From NCBI RefSeq assembly GCF_000805385.1, contig NZ_JTJW01000003.1, positions 496,001 to 560,000 on the forward strand: a stretch of DNA of 64,000 nucleotides. Reading direction: 5' to 3'. The notes below the pieces were generated by a model. It was not told the origin of the DNA and searched no databases. It worked only from the letters and a program-made list of their open reading frames with translations. Source of the stretch: Mycolicibacterium setense. GTDB taxonomy: Bacteria; Actinomycetota; Actinomycetes; Mycobacteriales; Mycobacteriaceae. Made by a program: the position numbers and the translations under genes. The first letter of the stretch is position 1. Each line of letters opens with the position of its first letter. Below, one piece after another: positions 7,833 to 19,299 of the stretch.

Positions 7833-8501
7833 CTACAGGCCGTGAATTCCCTTGTAGAGCACGAGGAGACCGATCACCACCAGAATTGCCGCAACCAACA
7901 CGGCATGTTGGCGTTCCATCCATTCCTTGAGCCGGGCCAACGCGGGATCCAAGCGCTCGCCGGACACCGCGTACGCCAGGATCGGCAATGCCACTGTCGA
8001 CCCCGCGGCCGCCACGAAGTAGAGGCCTGCCAGCCAGACTCCGGGTTGGCCGAGGCCGGCCGAGCCGATCGCCAAACCTGCTGCCATGCAGATGAAGAGC
8101 ACCTTGGGGTTCGCCACGGTTAGTAGTGCGCCCGTGGCGCCCGCGCGAGCGGGAGTGAGTTTGCTCAGGCTCTGCATCCATTTCGGGCTGTGCTCGGATT
8201 TTGCCCGGGTGAGCCAGCGGTACACGCCGAACACGATGAGTGCGCTACCTACCACGATGCGCAGCCATGATGCCCATGTCGGTGGTTCGTCAAGCGCGCC
8301 GAACAGATTCGACACCCCGACGAAGATGGCGGTCAACGCGAACATGCCGATCAGCCAGCCGGCCAGGAACGCCAACCCGGTCGGTCGGGGGCGGGACGTG
8401 TGCAGCACCAGCACCGCCGGGATGATCGACAGCGGTGACAGCGCAACCACCAGCGCCAGTGGGATGAGCTCGGTCAGAACCGAACCCCAGGTTTCCGTCA
8501 T
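7833..8501 (-). CDS. GAP/Sap-family small-molecule exporter
   Basis: 222 aa with six predicted membrane helices and the LysE-like feature SPLSIIPAVLVLHTSRPRP near the N-terminus and TVANPKVLFICMAAGL in the middle. This corresponds to the mycobacterial GAP family (PF11139), one member of which is needed for glycopeptidolipid transport to the surface. The substrate here is unknown. ATG start at 8501. It lies between the CYTH and glycosyltransferase genes on the same strand; a glycosyltransferase next to a Gap-like exporter would fit surface glycolipid traffic, but this is inference. Confidence 0.82.
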   Translation of the reverse strand: MTETWGSVLTELIPLALVVALSPLSIIPAVLVLHTSRPRPTGLAFLAGWLIGMFALTAIFVGVSNLFGALDEPPTWASWLRIVVGSALIVFGVYRWLTRAKSEHSPKWMQSLSKLTPARAGATGALLTVANPKVLFICMAAGLAIGSAGLGQPGVWLAGLYFVAAAGSTVALPILAYAVSGERLDPALARLKEWMERQHAVLVAAILVVIGLLVLYKGIHGL

Positions 8502-8568
8502 GGCCGCCCTCTCGATTGCCGTGCCAGTGCAAAACGTAGCAATACGGAATCGCCGTGGTCGTGAATGC

Positions 8569-9753
8569 TCACCATCGGCCGGCCGTGATGTTCTCGACAG
8601 CGTCGGCGGCGTGTTCCGGCCCGCCGTGGGCGTGGATTTCCGTGCGGATGGTGTCGAGGGTGTCCCGGAGCTGTTGCGAGGTCGTGACACCGAGTACCGC
8701 GTCGCGGATGTCGTCCACGCTGGGCAGGTGATCGGGCAGGTGTCGGCCGACCCCGATGGTCTCCAACCTGGCCGCGTTGGCCGGTTGATCGACGGCCTGT
8801 GGGATCGCCACCATCGGGACGCCGAACCACAGGCCCTCGGTGCACGAACCCATGCCGGCGTGGGTGATGAAGCAATCGGCCTGTCGCAGCACGGCCGGCT
8901 GGGGAACGGACTTTCGTGCCTGAACCCACGACGGGACCGCGCCCACGTCAGCGCGGCCGGTCGCCAGCACCAGCCGCCAGCCCTGCCCGTCCAGTGCGTC
9001 GATCACGTTGCGGTACACGTCGGCTCGTTCGGTGTAGGCAGTGCCGAAGGCCAGCAGCGCCAGCGGGCCGTCTCCGGCCGGCGGGGTCCAGTCGCCGGCG
9101 TCCTCGCGCCGCGGGTCGATGCACGGGCCGACGAAGCGGTAGCGGTCGCCGACCCGATCGGCGTTGCGCTGCATGACCCGTGGGATGAGCACCAGGCAGC
9201 GCCGCGGCAGGCCGGTCACCTCGTCGAACGTCAGCCCGGTCCCGGAATCGGCGAGCCACTGGTCGAACGCCTGGCGATAGGCCAGTCCGCCTGGACTGTT
9301 GAGGATCGGGTCCAGGATCTCGGCCATGTCCTCGTGATAGCCCTCCCAGGCCACCTCGCTGGGGGAGAGTTGGGCCGACGGCACGCCCCAGCGCGCGGCG
9401 GCGACCGGCCCGGCCAAGCCGCCGATGTCGTACAGCACCAAGTCGGGACGGTCGTTGTCGAGGGCGGCATGGACCTGCGGCAGGACATGCACGGCCTCGT
9501 CGAGGAACATCCGCATGCCGGCCGCCGGGTCGGAGTCGTCGAAGGTTTCCGGTGCGCCGGGGGCCCCCGGCAGGATGGAGGTGCAGGCGATCACGTCGGC
9601 ACCGGTCGGGGTGACCAGGTCGGTCAGGTGGCCTCCGACCAGGTAACTGACCCGGTGGCCGCGGCGCACCAGCTCGTGCACGACGGCCAGATGTGGGTAC
9701 ATATGGCTGGGAGCCGATGCGGCGACGACGGCGATGTGGGACGGGGAGGACAC
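8569..9753 (-). CDS. MGT-type (GT1) glycosyltransferase
   Basis: 394 aa. The N-terminal acceptor domain starts with HIAVVAASAPSHMYPHLAVV, the classical GT-B first strand of macrolide/UDP-glucosyltransferase-like enzymes. The C-terminal donor domain has LLAFGTAYTE and the nucleotide-sugar loop THAGMGSCTEGLWFGVPMV with QAVDQPANA. It should move a sugar from a nucleotide donor onto a hydrophobic acceptor; sugar and acceptor are unknown. GTG at 9753 is preferred over TTG at 9774 because it begins immediately before the conserved strand. Divergent from clpB. Confidence 0.85.
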   Translation of the reverse strand: MSSPSHIAVVAASAPSHMYPHLAVVHELVRRGHRVSYLVGGHLTDLVTPTGADVIACTSILPGAPGAPETFDDSDPAAGMRMFLDEAVHVLPQVHAALDNDRPDLVLYDIGGLAGPVAAARWGVPSAQLSPSEVAWEGYHEDMAEILDPILNSPGGLAYRQAFDQWLADSGTGLTFDEVTGLPRRCLVLIPRVMQRNADRVGDRYRFVGPCIDPRREDAGDWTPPAGDGPLALLAFGTAYTERADVYRNVIDALDGQGWRLVLATGRADVGAVPSWVQARKSVPQPAVLRQADCFITHAGMGSCTEGLWFGVPMVAIPQAVDQPANAARLETIGVGRHLPDHLPSVDDIRDAVLGVTTSQQLRDTLDTIRTEIHAHGGPEHAADAVENITAGRW

Positions 9754-9785
9754 GCATCCGAGTGTGCCCGGCAAAAATTTCTAAA

Positions 9786-9806
9786 GTTGAGCGGAACAGA
9801 CTCAAC
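9786..9806. promoter_or_regulatory. HAIR operator (HspR-binding site) of clpB
   Basis: GTTGAG-N9-CTCAAC. The HAIR consensus is CTTGAGT-N7-ACTCAAG, so the core TTGAG-N9-CTCAA spacing is exact. It lies 56 bp upstream of the clpB start codon, and hspR itself is at the left end of the window. Confidence 0.88.
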
Positions 9807-9818
9807 CTTGACTACGTT
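9793..9818 (+). promoter_or_regulatory. SigH/SigE-type promoter of clpB
   Basis: GGAACA (9793-9798) and CGTT (9815-9818), 17 bp between GGAAC and CGTT, match the mycobacterial SigH/SigE promoter pattern. It overlaps the HAIR site, so HspR bound to HAIR would block it. In M. tuberculosis clpB is known to respond to SigH as well as HspR. Confidence 0.72.
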
Positions 9819-9862
9819 GTACATCGCGACAAGCATTTTCTCTATCGGAAAAGGGAGGTGTC

Positions 9863-12409
<2,547 letters not shown>

Positions 12410-12452
12410 CCTAGCCTGCTCACGGTGGGGACCGGCGTGATATCGATGACGG

Positions 12453-13778
12453 GTGCTCACGTCTGTTACGCCGGTCCCCGGTAAGCCCAATCTGCTCCTC
12501 GGCGCCTACGACCTGGCCACGCTGGGATACGGCGCCGAGGAGTTTTTCGTCTCGGGGACGGCTCAGTCGTATGCGCCGGCGGGTTCGGCGGAGTACACGA
12601 CGCGCATCGTGGTTGTGATGCCGATCGACCCCGCCAAATTCAACGGCACCGTCCTCGTGGAATGGCTCAACGTCAGCGGCGGTATCGACGCTCCTGCAGT
12701 GTGGTTCATGGCGCACCGCGAAATCGTCCGAAGCGGTTACGCATATGTGGCGGTGTCGGCCCAACACGTCGGCGTGGAGGGCGGGGACAGCCTCGTCGGC
12801 GCCGACATGTCATTGAAGGCGCAAGACCCCGAACGTTATTCGAACCTGCGCCATCCTGGTGACGCATTCTCCTTCGACATCTTCACCCACGTCGCCCGGT
12901 TGGTGCGCGATGGCGCTGTCGACGGCCTCGAACCGGAAACCATACTGGCGGTTGGGGAGTCACAATCAGCGATGTTTTTGACCACTTACGTCAACGACGT
13001 CGACCCCATCGTCTCAGTTTTCGATGGCTTTCTCGTCCACTCGCGGTTCGGGCCGGCCGCTCCGCTTGGCGGGACCAGCGCGCTCAACGAGTCCCGTCCG
13101 GTGCCGTTCCGGGACCACCTGCGGGTCCCGGTCCTCACGGTGCTCACCGAGACCGACGTGGTCGACGGCCATCTGCCCGGCTATCACCAAGCGCGACGGC
13201 CCGACACCGATAACTTCCGGGCGTGGGAGATACCCGGAACCTCCCACGCCGACAATTACACGATTCGCGTCGGATTCATCGACAACGGGTCAGCGCCCCT
13301 GTCGGACATCGTCGCGGCGTACGCGCCGACCGACCAGCTGATGGGGACGACGCTGTCGTACTTCATCAATTTCGCCCCGCAACACCACTACGTGCTGCAG
13401 GCCGCGGTCGATGCCCTCAACACCTGGGTGCGAACTGGTGCGCCGGCACCAGGGGCCGCGCCGATCGAACTATCCGACGGCGGCCAGATGGTCCTCGACG
13501 CCAACGGCCTTGCCAGGGGCGGAGTTCGGACTCCGTGGGTCGACGTGCCGATAGCGCGGACGTCGGGACTCGCGAACGATGAGAGTCCGATGTCGTTTCT
13601 TTTCGGATCGGGCGAACCGTTCGACGCCGACACGCTGCAGGCGCGCTACCCTGGCGGCTCGGCCGAATACCTGGCCCGCTTCACCGAGTCGTTGGACACG
13701 GCTGTCAAGGCGGGATTCATCGTGCCTGCGGACCGTGCCGAGATCCTGGAGCTCGCTGAGGCGACTTATCCCCGCTAG
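12453..13778 (+). CDS. Alpha/beta-hydrolase-domain protein (PF20091-like)
   Basis: 441 aa. Begins with a strand-rich region (AEYTTRIVVVMP, FNGTVLVEWLNVSGG) and carries a nucleophile elbow VGESQSAMF (Ser about residue 171), a likely acid TETDVVDG and catalytic His in GTSHADNY. The elbow reads GxSxS in place of GxSxG. This resembles the alpha/beta hydrolase group found in actinobacteria and proteobacteria, whose substrates are mostly unknown; an esterase or lipase-like role is probable. GTG start 43 bp after clpB; may be read through from clpB. Ends 4 bp inside the convergent DapB-like gene. Confidence 0.78.
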   Translation: MLTSVTPVPGKPNLLLGAYDLATLGYGAEEFFVSGTAQSYAPAGSAEYTTRIVVVMPIDPAKFNGTVLVEWLNVSGGIDAPAVWFMAHREIVRSGYAYVAVSAQHVGVEGGDSLVGADMSLKAQDPERYSNLRHPGDAFSFDIFTHVARLVRDGAVDGLEPETILAVGESQSAMFLTTYVNDVDPIVSVFDGFLVHSRFGPAAPLGGTSALNESRPVPFRDHLRVPVLTVLTETDVVDGHLPGYHQARRPDTDNFRAWEIPGTSHADNYTIRVGFIDNGSAPLSDIVAAYAPTDQLMGTTLSYFINFAPQHHYVLQAAVDALNTWVRTGAPAPGAAPIELSDGGQMVLDANGLARGGVRTPWVDVPIARTSGLANDESPMSFLFGSGEPFDADTLQARYPGGSAEYLARFTESLDTAVKAGFIVPADRAEILELAEATYPR

Positions 13779-14854
13779 AGCGCGAACCTCCCCGCGAACC
13801 CACGCAGCGGCACGTCGGCACTGGTGAGCAGCCCGGGCGGCGCCTTGACGACGGAGGCGATGGCGTTGAGGGCGGGCAGGCCCGTCACGGTCATGCCGAT
13901 GGAGGCGAACGAGTCCGGATCGGAAAGGTCCACACCGGGTTTCGGGAAGATCATGTGCTTGTTGTAGATGCACGGATCACCCTTGATCTGAGTGATGTAG
14001 CAGCCCTTGATATCCCAGCTGGGGTCCGTGTGCGGGGTCATCTGCCATTCGAGGTGGGTCTCGACTCGCGGTACGCCGTCGACGGTCCCGACGTACTTGA
14101 TGTAGTTGCCACCCAGTGACCCCTTGGGCAGGGTGTACCAGCCCAGGTCGACGTCCTTGGTGCAGGCGCCCAGTTCATATTCGAACTTGACCTCGTCGAG
14201 TTCCAGCCCGAAGCAGTCGGCCATCATCAGCACACTGTCGGCGAAAACCCGGGTGTACTTCTCCAACTTGCCCGGGATCGACGGATCGTCTACCGGGAGG
14301 CCGTAGCCGACCTCGATCCACGTGTCCTTGCTGTGATGGCATGACACGTCGACGGATTCGATGGTGGTGACGTTCTCGATCTCGGCGACGTCGGCCGAGC
14401 AGACCACGCCCAGGATCTGGTTGACACCGGGATTCATGCCCGTGCCATAAAACGTAGAACCACCACGTGCGGCCGCTTCCGCCAGTACCTGGGTGACCGG
14501 CTTCCCCGAGGGGTGGGGATGGTTGGTGTCGCGGTGCCAGCCGGTGATCCAGTCGGCGGTGGTGACGATGTTGATCCCGGCCTCAAGGACTTTCACGTAG
14601 AGGTCCTCATCCGGAAAGACGCCGTGGAACGTCAATACGTCGGGACGCGCGGCGATGATCTCCTCGATCGTGCCTGTCGCGGTGACCCCGATCGGCTCGA
14701 TCCCGGCGATCTCGCCGGCGTCACGGCCCACCTTTTCCGGTGTGTAGCAATGCAATCCGACCAGCTCCAGATCGGGGCGTTTGCCGATGCGTTTGATCAT
14801 CTCGGTGCCGACGTTGCCGGTCGCCACCTGGAACACGCGGATCTTCTCTGTCAT
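13775..14854 (-). CDS. DapB-like NAD(P)H-dependent dehydrogenase
   Basis: 359 aa. N-terminal Rossmann domain (VFQVATGNVGTEMIKRI, then TATGTIEEIIAARPDVLTFHG) as in dihydrodipicolinate reductase and 2,4-diaminopentanoate dehydrogenase, and a large C-terminal substrate domain with GTGMNPGVNQ. Proteins of this type in mycobacteria are of unsettled function and often sit in steroid or lipid degradation loci. The start ATG overlaps the stop of the Rieske oxygenase gene (ATGA), so the two are co-translated and probably act in one pathway. Confidence 0.8.
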   Translation of the reverse strand: MTEKIRVFQVATGNVGTEMIKRIGKRPDLELVGLHCYTPEKVGRDAGEIAGIEPIGVTATGTIEEIIAARPDVLTFHGVFPDEDLYVKVLEAGINIVTTADWITGWHRDTNHPHPSGKPVTQVLAEAAARGGSTFYGTGMNPGVNQILGVVCSADVAEIENVTTIESVDVSCHHSKDTWIEVGYGLPVDDPSIPGKLEKYTRVFADSVLMMADCFGLELDEVKFEYELGACTKDVDLGWYTLPKGSLGGNYIKYVGTVDGVPRVETHLEWQMTPHTDPSWDIKGCYITQIKGDPCIYNKHMIFPKPGVDLSDPDSFASIGMTVTGLPALNAIASVVKAPPGLLTSADVPLRGFAGRFAL

Positions 14855-15921
14855 GTGAAATCGGCCTTCCGTCGTGATGTTGAATTGGCGGCTCCGCCGC
14901 CGGAAGCCAGGTCTGCGGCACTGCCTCCCAGACCATCTGGATAGAACTGCATGGCCCACTTGCGGATTGCGGTGAAGCCCTCGTATTCGGAGGTGGCCAG
15001 AGCGGGGGGATCGGAATAGCGCTGGTGTGACCAGATGTGGATGTCTTGGGTGAATTGCCGGATCACCTCGTCGCCGAACTCGGCTGCCTTCGCGGCCGCG
15101 CGAGCTGGATCTTTCGCGGCGGCTTTCCCCTTCGTCCGACCGATGTAGACCATGAACCGGACATCGGAGGTCGACTCGTCGACCGGGGTGACGGCCGAGA
15201 TGGTGCGGTTGTCGATCATTCCCCAACTCTTGGTCACCGCGATGCCCAGGCCGCCGTTGATCGCCTCGACACCGCTTTGCACATCGTCGATGGATTGTTG
15301 ATCGCTGCCCTCGAACGTGATGGTGAAGTCGACGTAGGAGACGGGTGCGGCGAAGTCGTGACGGGTGAACACCGGCACGATCGGAGTTTGGTGCACGAAT
15401 TTGAAGTGCGCGAAGTCGACGCCGTTCTCCAGCACGTATTGCGGGTGCAGCTCGAGTCCTCCGCGGAACAGCCGCTGCTGGGGGTAGTAGTCGGCGGCGG
15501 TGCTGCCGTCGGCGAAAGACGCGAACACGTCCGGCGCCTCGAAGAACGGCTCGCGCCCTTCGATGTCGTGCCAGATGTAGATCGCCTCGTTGCGTTCGGC
15601 GACGGGGTAGGTGCGCATGCGGCGGCCGCGGTTCGGCCGGTCCTGGTACGGGATGCAGACGTTGCGGCCCTCGGCATTCCATTGCCAGCCGTGGAACGGG
15701 CACTGGATGACCTCGCCGACGACGTGGCCGCCGAAACCCAGATGGGCGCCGAGATGCTCGCAATAGGCGTTCATCACGGTCACCTGCCCGGATTCCGAGC
15801 GCCAGGCGACCATCTCCTCACCGAAGTACTTCATGGCGTGCACGGCCCCGACGCCGACTTGGTCCGACCAGGCGACCTGGAACCATCCCGTCGGTTTCAT
15901 CGACAACGGTGGTTTTGCCAT
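14851..15921 (-). CDS. KshA-like Rieske [2Fe-2S] oxygenase, oxygenase component
   Basis: 356 aa. Rieske domain at about 10-110 with the cluster ligands Cys54/His56 and Cys74/His77 (CEH, CPFHGW), then a catalytic domain with the non-heme iron motif DFAHFKFVH (about 165-175). The overall plan matches the KshA family of steroid 9alpha-hydroxylases and related terminal oxygenases, which need a separate ferredoxin reductase (none next door). ATG at 15921. Operon with the DapB-like gene and divergent from a TetR gene; probably oxidises a sterol-like or aromatic-like hydrophobic substrate, identity unknown. Confidence 0.85.
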   Translation of the reverse strand: MAKPPLSMKPTGWFQVAWSDQVGVGAVHAMKYFGEEMVAWRSESGQVTVMNAYCEHLGAHLGFGGHVVGEVIQCPFHGWQWNAEGRNVCIPYQDRPNRGRRMRTYPVAERNEAIYIWHDIEGREPFFEAPDVFASFADGSTAADYYPQQRLFRGGLELHPQYVLENGVDFAHFKFVHQTPIVPVFTRHDFAAPVSYVDFTITFEGSDQQSIDDVQSGVEAINGGLGIAVTKSWGMIDNRTISAVTPVDESTSDVRFMVYIGRTKGKAAAKDPARAAAKAAEFGDEVIRQFTQDIHIWSHQRYSDPPALATSEYEGFTAIRKWAMQFYPDGLGGSAADLASGGGAANSTSRRKADFT

Positions 15922-15937
15922 GACGCGAATCGTAGGA

Positions 15938-15986
15938 GGTTCTGTGAAACTTGTGAAGAGGTTTAGTAGAGGGTTCTGTGAAACTT
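15938..15986. promoter_or_regulatory. Direct repeats between Rieske and TetR genes
   Basis: The 15-mer GGTTCTGTGAAACTT occurs at 15938-15952 and again at 15972-15986, 34 bp apart in the same orientation, within the 90-bp divergent gap. Candidate regulator or promoter sites for the TetR protein at 16012; alternatively a small duplication. Confidence 0.5.
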
Positions 15987-16011
15987 CGTCCGACCGGCTA
16001 ACCTCGTGAAG

Positions 16012-16650
16012 ATGACCGAGGTGAGCGGGCGCCGCACCAACCGGCGCGGCGAAGCCACCCGGGAGAGCATGCTGGAGGCCGCGCGCAAGGCCCTGGCCAC
16101 CGGAGACCCGGGAGCGGTCTCGGCCAACCGGATCGCCAAGGACATCGGCGCCACCTGGGGCGCGGTGAAATACCAGTTCGGCGACATCGATGGCTTCTGG
16201 GCCGCGGTCCTGCAGCGCACCGCGGAACGCCGCGCGGGCATGCTGAGCCATCGGGACAGCGGTGCGCCGCTGCGTGAGCGCGTCGCCGGCATCATCGACC
16301 TGCTCTACGACGGATTGACCGCCAGCGATTCGCGGGCCATCGAGAACCTGCGCGCGGCGCTGCCGCGGGACCGGGCCGAGCTCGAGCGGCTCTACCCGAA
16401 GACGGCGGCCGAGCTGTCCTCGTGGGGTCAGGGCTGGCTGCAAACCTGCCAGCAGGCATTCGCCGACCTCGACGTGGACCCCGAGCGGGTCCGCGAGGTT
16501 GCGTCATTCATCCCGGGTGCGATGCGCGGCATCACCTCCGAGCGGCAACTCGGCACGTACACAGACCTCGACGTGGCGCGGAGAGGTCTGACGAACGCCA
16601 TCGTCACCTACCTCCGAGAGTCCCGTTCACGGCCGTCTGATCACCAGTAA
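16012..16650 (+). CDS. TetR-family transcriptional regulator
   Basis: 212 aa. N-terminal helix-turn-helix at about 15-60: TRESMLEAARKALATGDPG, SANRIAKDIGATWGAVKYQFG. The C-terminal domain is helical with no recognisable ligand motif. ATG at 16012 is preferred to GTG at 16006. Divergent from the Rieske oxygenase/DapB-like operon and separated from it by a duplicated 15-mer; probably its local repressor. Confidence 0.9.
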   Translation: MTEVSGRRTNRRGEATRESMLEAARKALATGDPGAVSANRIAKDIGATWGAVKYQFGDIDGFWAAVLQRTAERRAGMLSHRDSGAPLRERVAGIIDLLYDGLTASDSRAIENLRAALPRDRAELERLYPKTAAELSSWGQGWLQTCQQAFADLDVDPERVREVASFIPGAMRGITSERQLGTYTDLDVARRGLTNAIVTYLRESRSRPSDHQ

Positions 16651-16709
16651 TCGGGTTGTGACCTCCCAAGGTGGAGGCAATGGGGCCGTCAACAAGTAGG
16701 CTAGGCACG

Positions 16710-17579
16710 ATGGTCCCGCTCTGGTTCACGCTGTCCGCACTCTGTTTCGTGGGTGCGGCGGTGCTGCTGTATGTCGACATCGACCGTCGACGTGGGTTGG
16801 GACGGCGCCGCAAGTCGTGGGCGAAGTCGCATGGCTTCGATTACGAGCACGAGTCGCACGAGATCCTCAAGCGCTGGAAGCGCGGGGTGATGTCGACCGT
16901 CGGTGACGTCACGGCCAAGAACGTCGTGCTCGGCCAGATCCGTGGCGAGGCGGTGTTCATCTTTGACATCGAAGAGGTCGCCACCGTGATCGCGCTGCAC
17001 CGCAAGGTCGGCACGAACGTCGTCGTCGATCTTCGGCTCAAGGGCATCAAGGAGCCTCGGGAGAGCGACATCTGGCTGCTCGGCGCGATCGGGCCCCGGA
17101 TGGTGTACTCCACCAACCTCGATGCCGCTCGCCGTGCCTGCGACCGCCGGATGGTCACGTTCGCCCACACTGCTCCGGATTGCGCCGAGATCATGTGGAA
17201 CGAGCAGAACTGGACGCTCGTCAGCATGCCGGTCACCAGCACTCGCGCCCAATGGGACGAGGGGCTGCGCACCGTCCGCCAGTTCAACGACCTGCTGCGG
17301 GTACTGCCTCCGGCCCCGCAGAACGGTGTGGCTCCGCAGTCGGGTCAGGGCAGCCAGGCTGCACTGGCACGTCGCGCAGGCTCGCCCAGTCGCCCGTTGG
17401 CCCCGACGCCTGCCGGGCGTCGGGAACTGCCGCCGGGTCGTGCCGATGCCGCGCCCGGACGTGGCGATGTGAGCCGCTACACCCAGCCGCGTCAGGAAGC
17501 CGGCCGCCCCGATGTGGTCCGTCGGGCGACCCCGCCGCCGGCGCGCAACGGGCGGCACGCACCGCACTACCAGCGCTAG
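16710..17579 (+). CDS. Rv0383c-like membrane-anchored protein
   Basis: 289 aa. One N-terminal membrane helix (about 3-22), a folded domain (about 40-205, containing [25 protein letters not shown] strands and the [10 protein letters not shown] segment) and a long Pro/Arg/Gly-rich disordered tail (about 210-289). It matches in plan and neighbourhood the conserved mycobacterial protein Rv0383c, which lies beside clpB. Function unknown. ATG at 16710 starts just before the membrane helix; the earlier in-frame start adds only a non-hydrophobic leader. Confidence 0.8.
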   Translation: MVPLWFTLSALCFVGAAVLLYVDIDRRRGLGRRRKSWAKSHGFDYEHESHEILKRWKRGVMSTVGDVTAKNVVLGQIRGEAVFIFDIEEVATVIALHRKVGTNVVVDLRLKGIKEPRESDIWLLGAIGPRMVYSTNLDAARRACDRRMVTFAHTAPDCAEIMWNEQNWTLVSMPVTSTRAQWDEGLRTVRQFNDLLRVLPPAPQNGVAPQSGQGSQAALARRAGSPSRPLAPTPAGRRELPPGRADAAPGRGDVSRYTQPRQEAGRPDVVRRATPPPARNGRHAPHYQR

Positions 17580-17613
17580 CCGGCGCATCAGAACCGTTCA
17601 GTACCCTGTCGGC

Positions 17614-18390
17614 ATGCCTCGTCCCGTCGCGCTGATCACCGGACCGACCTCGGGGCTGGGCGCAGGATTCGCCCACAGATATGCCCGCGACGGTTATGAC
17701 CTGGTCCTCGTGGCACGAGACGTCGCACGGTTGGAGCAACTCGCCGCCGAATTGCACGACGAGGCCGGGGCAGACGTCGAGGTGCTTCCCGCCGATCTGG
17801 CGTGCGCACCCGACCGGGCCAAGGTCGCCGACCGGTTGCGAGTCGGCGTGCAGGTGTTGGTGAACAACGCCGGCTTCGGCACATCGGGCGAATTCTGGAC
17901 TGCCGATCTCGCCCAATTGCAGGCCCAACTGGATGTCAACGTCACCGCGGTGATGGAGCTGACCCACGCCGCGCTGCCGTCGATGATCGACGCGGGCAGC
18001 GGGACCGTCATCAACGTGGCGAGCGTCGCGGGGCTGGTGCCCGGGCGCGGATCGACGTATTCGGCATCCAAGGCCTGGGTGGTGTCGTTCAGCGAGGGAT
18101 TGTCCAACGGGCTGGGCGGCACCGGGGTCGGTGTGCATGCGCTGTGTCCGGGTTTCGTCCACACCGAGTTCCATGCCCGTGCCGGCATCGACATGGCGGG
18201 CACACCGTCGTTCCTCTGGTTGCAGGTCGAGGATGTGGTGCGTGACTGCCTGGCCGACGCGGCCGCGGGCAAAGTGATCATCGTGCCCGGCCTGCAGTAC
18301 AAGGTGCTCACCACCGGAAGCCGGATGGTTCCGCGAAACGTGGTGCGCGCCATAACAAAAGCAGTGGGAAAAGGTCGTGGGAGAACTTAG
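17614..18390 (+). CDS. Short-chain dehydrogenase/reductase
   Basis: 258-aa classical SDR: cofactor loop [10 protein letters not shown] (about 8-17), NNAG (about 85), and catalytic Ser-Tyr-Lys in NVASVAG and YSASK. A C-terminal extension ([16 protein letters not shown]) is typical of the mycobacterial SDRs of the DltE/YqjQ type. Substrate unknown. ATG at 17614, 34 bp after the Rv0383c-like gene and 12 bp before the lipoprotein gene, so likely one transcript. In M. tuberculosis the pyrE gene occupies roughly this place; it is absent here. Confidence 0.88.
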   Translation: MPRPVALITGPTSGLGAGFAHRYARDGYDLVLVARDVARLEQLAAELHDEAGADVEVLPADLACAPDRAKVADRLRVGVQVLVNNAGFGTSGEFWTADLAQLQAQLDVNVTAVMELTHAALPSMIDAGSGTVINVASVAGLVPGRGSTYSASKAWVVSFSEGLSNGLGGTGVGVHALCPGFVHTEFHARAGIDMAGTPSFLWLQVEDVVRDCLADAAAGKVIIVPGLQYKVLTTGSRMVPRNVVRAITKAVGKGRGRT

Positions 18391-18402
18391 AACAGAACTT
18401 TC

Positions 18403-19299
18403 GTGGCAGTGCGGGGGCTGATCGCGGCGGTGATGGCGATATTTCTCGTCGTCACCGCGGGCTGTGCCTCCGATGAACCGGGGCGAACCTATGAGGCATC
18501 GACCGCCGCGCTCGGTGATTCGCTGGACATCCTCGGCTGGCACCTGAAGGTATCGGATCTGCGGTTCGATGCCGAACACGTCCTGGTCGACGTCGAGGGT
18601 TCGGCTTCGGGCGATGCTCATGCCAAGCCCGAGGACATCCGGTTCGGTCTCTACGGCGCACTGGCGCATCCGATCGAGGTCGACGGGCTGCACGGTTGTG
18701 ACGACGTGACCAGCCTCGGGATCCGGCCGCTGTCGGCCTCGGCGCCTGACAAACTCAGCGGCACAGTCTGTCTCGGGCCGTTAAAGGATCAGAGCCAGGT
18801 GCGCGGGGTGTATGTGTATTCCCCGCGGGAGCGCATCGCCGGCACCACCGTCGCCTATCCGGCGGCCTTCCCGGTCGGCGTGCTGCCCACCAACGTCAAC
18901 GACACCGGGGTGACCGTCAAGTCGACCAGCGTGGACGCGTTCAGTGCAGACGGCGGCCAACTCGCCCCGGCCGCGCTCGGCGATCCCAGCGCCTTCAACG
19001 GCAAGGGCTACATGCTGATCGGTCTCGAAATCGATGGTGCGGCAAAGCGTTACGCAGATGACGCGGCAGCGCGTGGTGGCCCGCTGATGGTTGTGGCCGG
19101 CCCCACGCTGCCGCCACCGGGACTCAGTCATGCCTGCTCGGTCTACGGCTCGTCGGTGCTGATCCTGCCGGAGGCCTCACGCGACGCCGTCAACGTGCGG
19201 GCCTCGCTGTGTACGCAGGGCGAGATGAACGCGGCGCTGCTGTACGCGTCGGTTTCGGTGATCGGCACGCACGCCGCGTTGTGGACCACTCGTGCCTGA
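18403..19299 (+). CDS. Putative lipoprotein (Rv0381c position)
   Basis: 298 aa. Signal peptide with a lipobox TAGC (Cys21), preceded by a hydrophobic stretch (about 6-18), predicts a lipid-anchored protein on the outer face of the membrane. The mature part is strand-rich with no known catalytic motif; it has two likely disulfide pairs (HGCDD, GTVCLG; SHACSVYG, ASLCTQG). Its neighbours match Rv0381c's setting, but I recognise no function. GTG at 18403; a second GTG two codons later is possible. Overlaps the methyltransferase gene by 8 bp. Confidence 0.72.
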   Translation: MAVRGLIAAVMAIFLVVTAGCASDEPGRTYEASTAALGDSLDILGWHLKVSDLRFDAEHVLVDVEGSASGDAHAKPEDIRFGLYGALAHPIEVDGLHGCDDVTSLGIRPLSASAPDKLSGTVCLGPLKDQSQVRGVYVYSPRERIAGTTVAYPAAFPVGVLPTNVNDTGVTVKSTSVDAFSADGGQLAPAALGDPSAFNGKGYMLIGLEIDGAAKRYADDAAARGGPLMVVAGPTLPPPGLSHACSVYGSSVLILPEASRDAVNVRASLCTQGEMNAALLYASVSVIGTHAALWTTRA

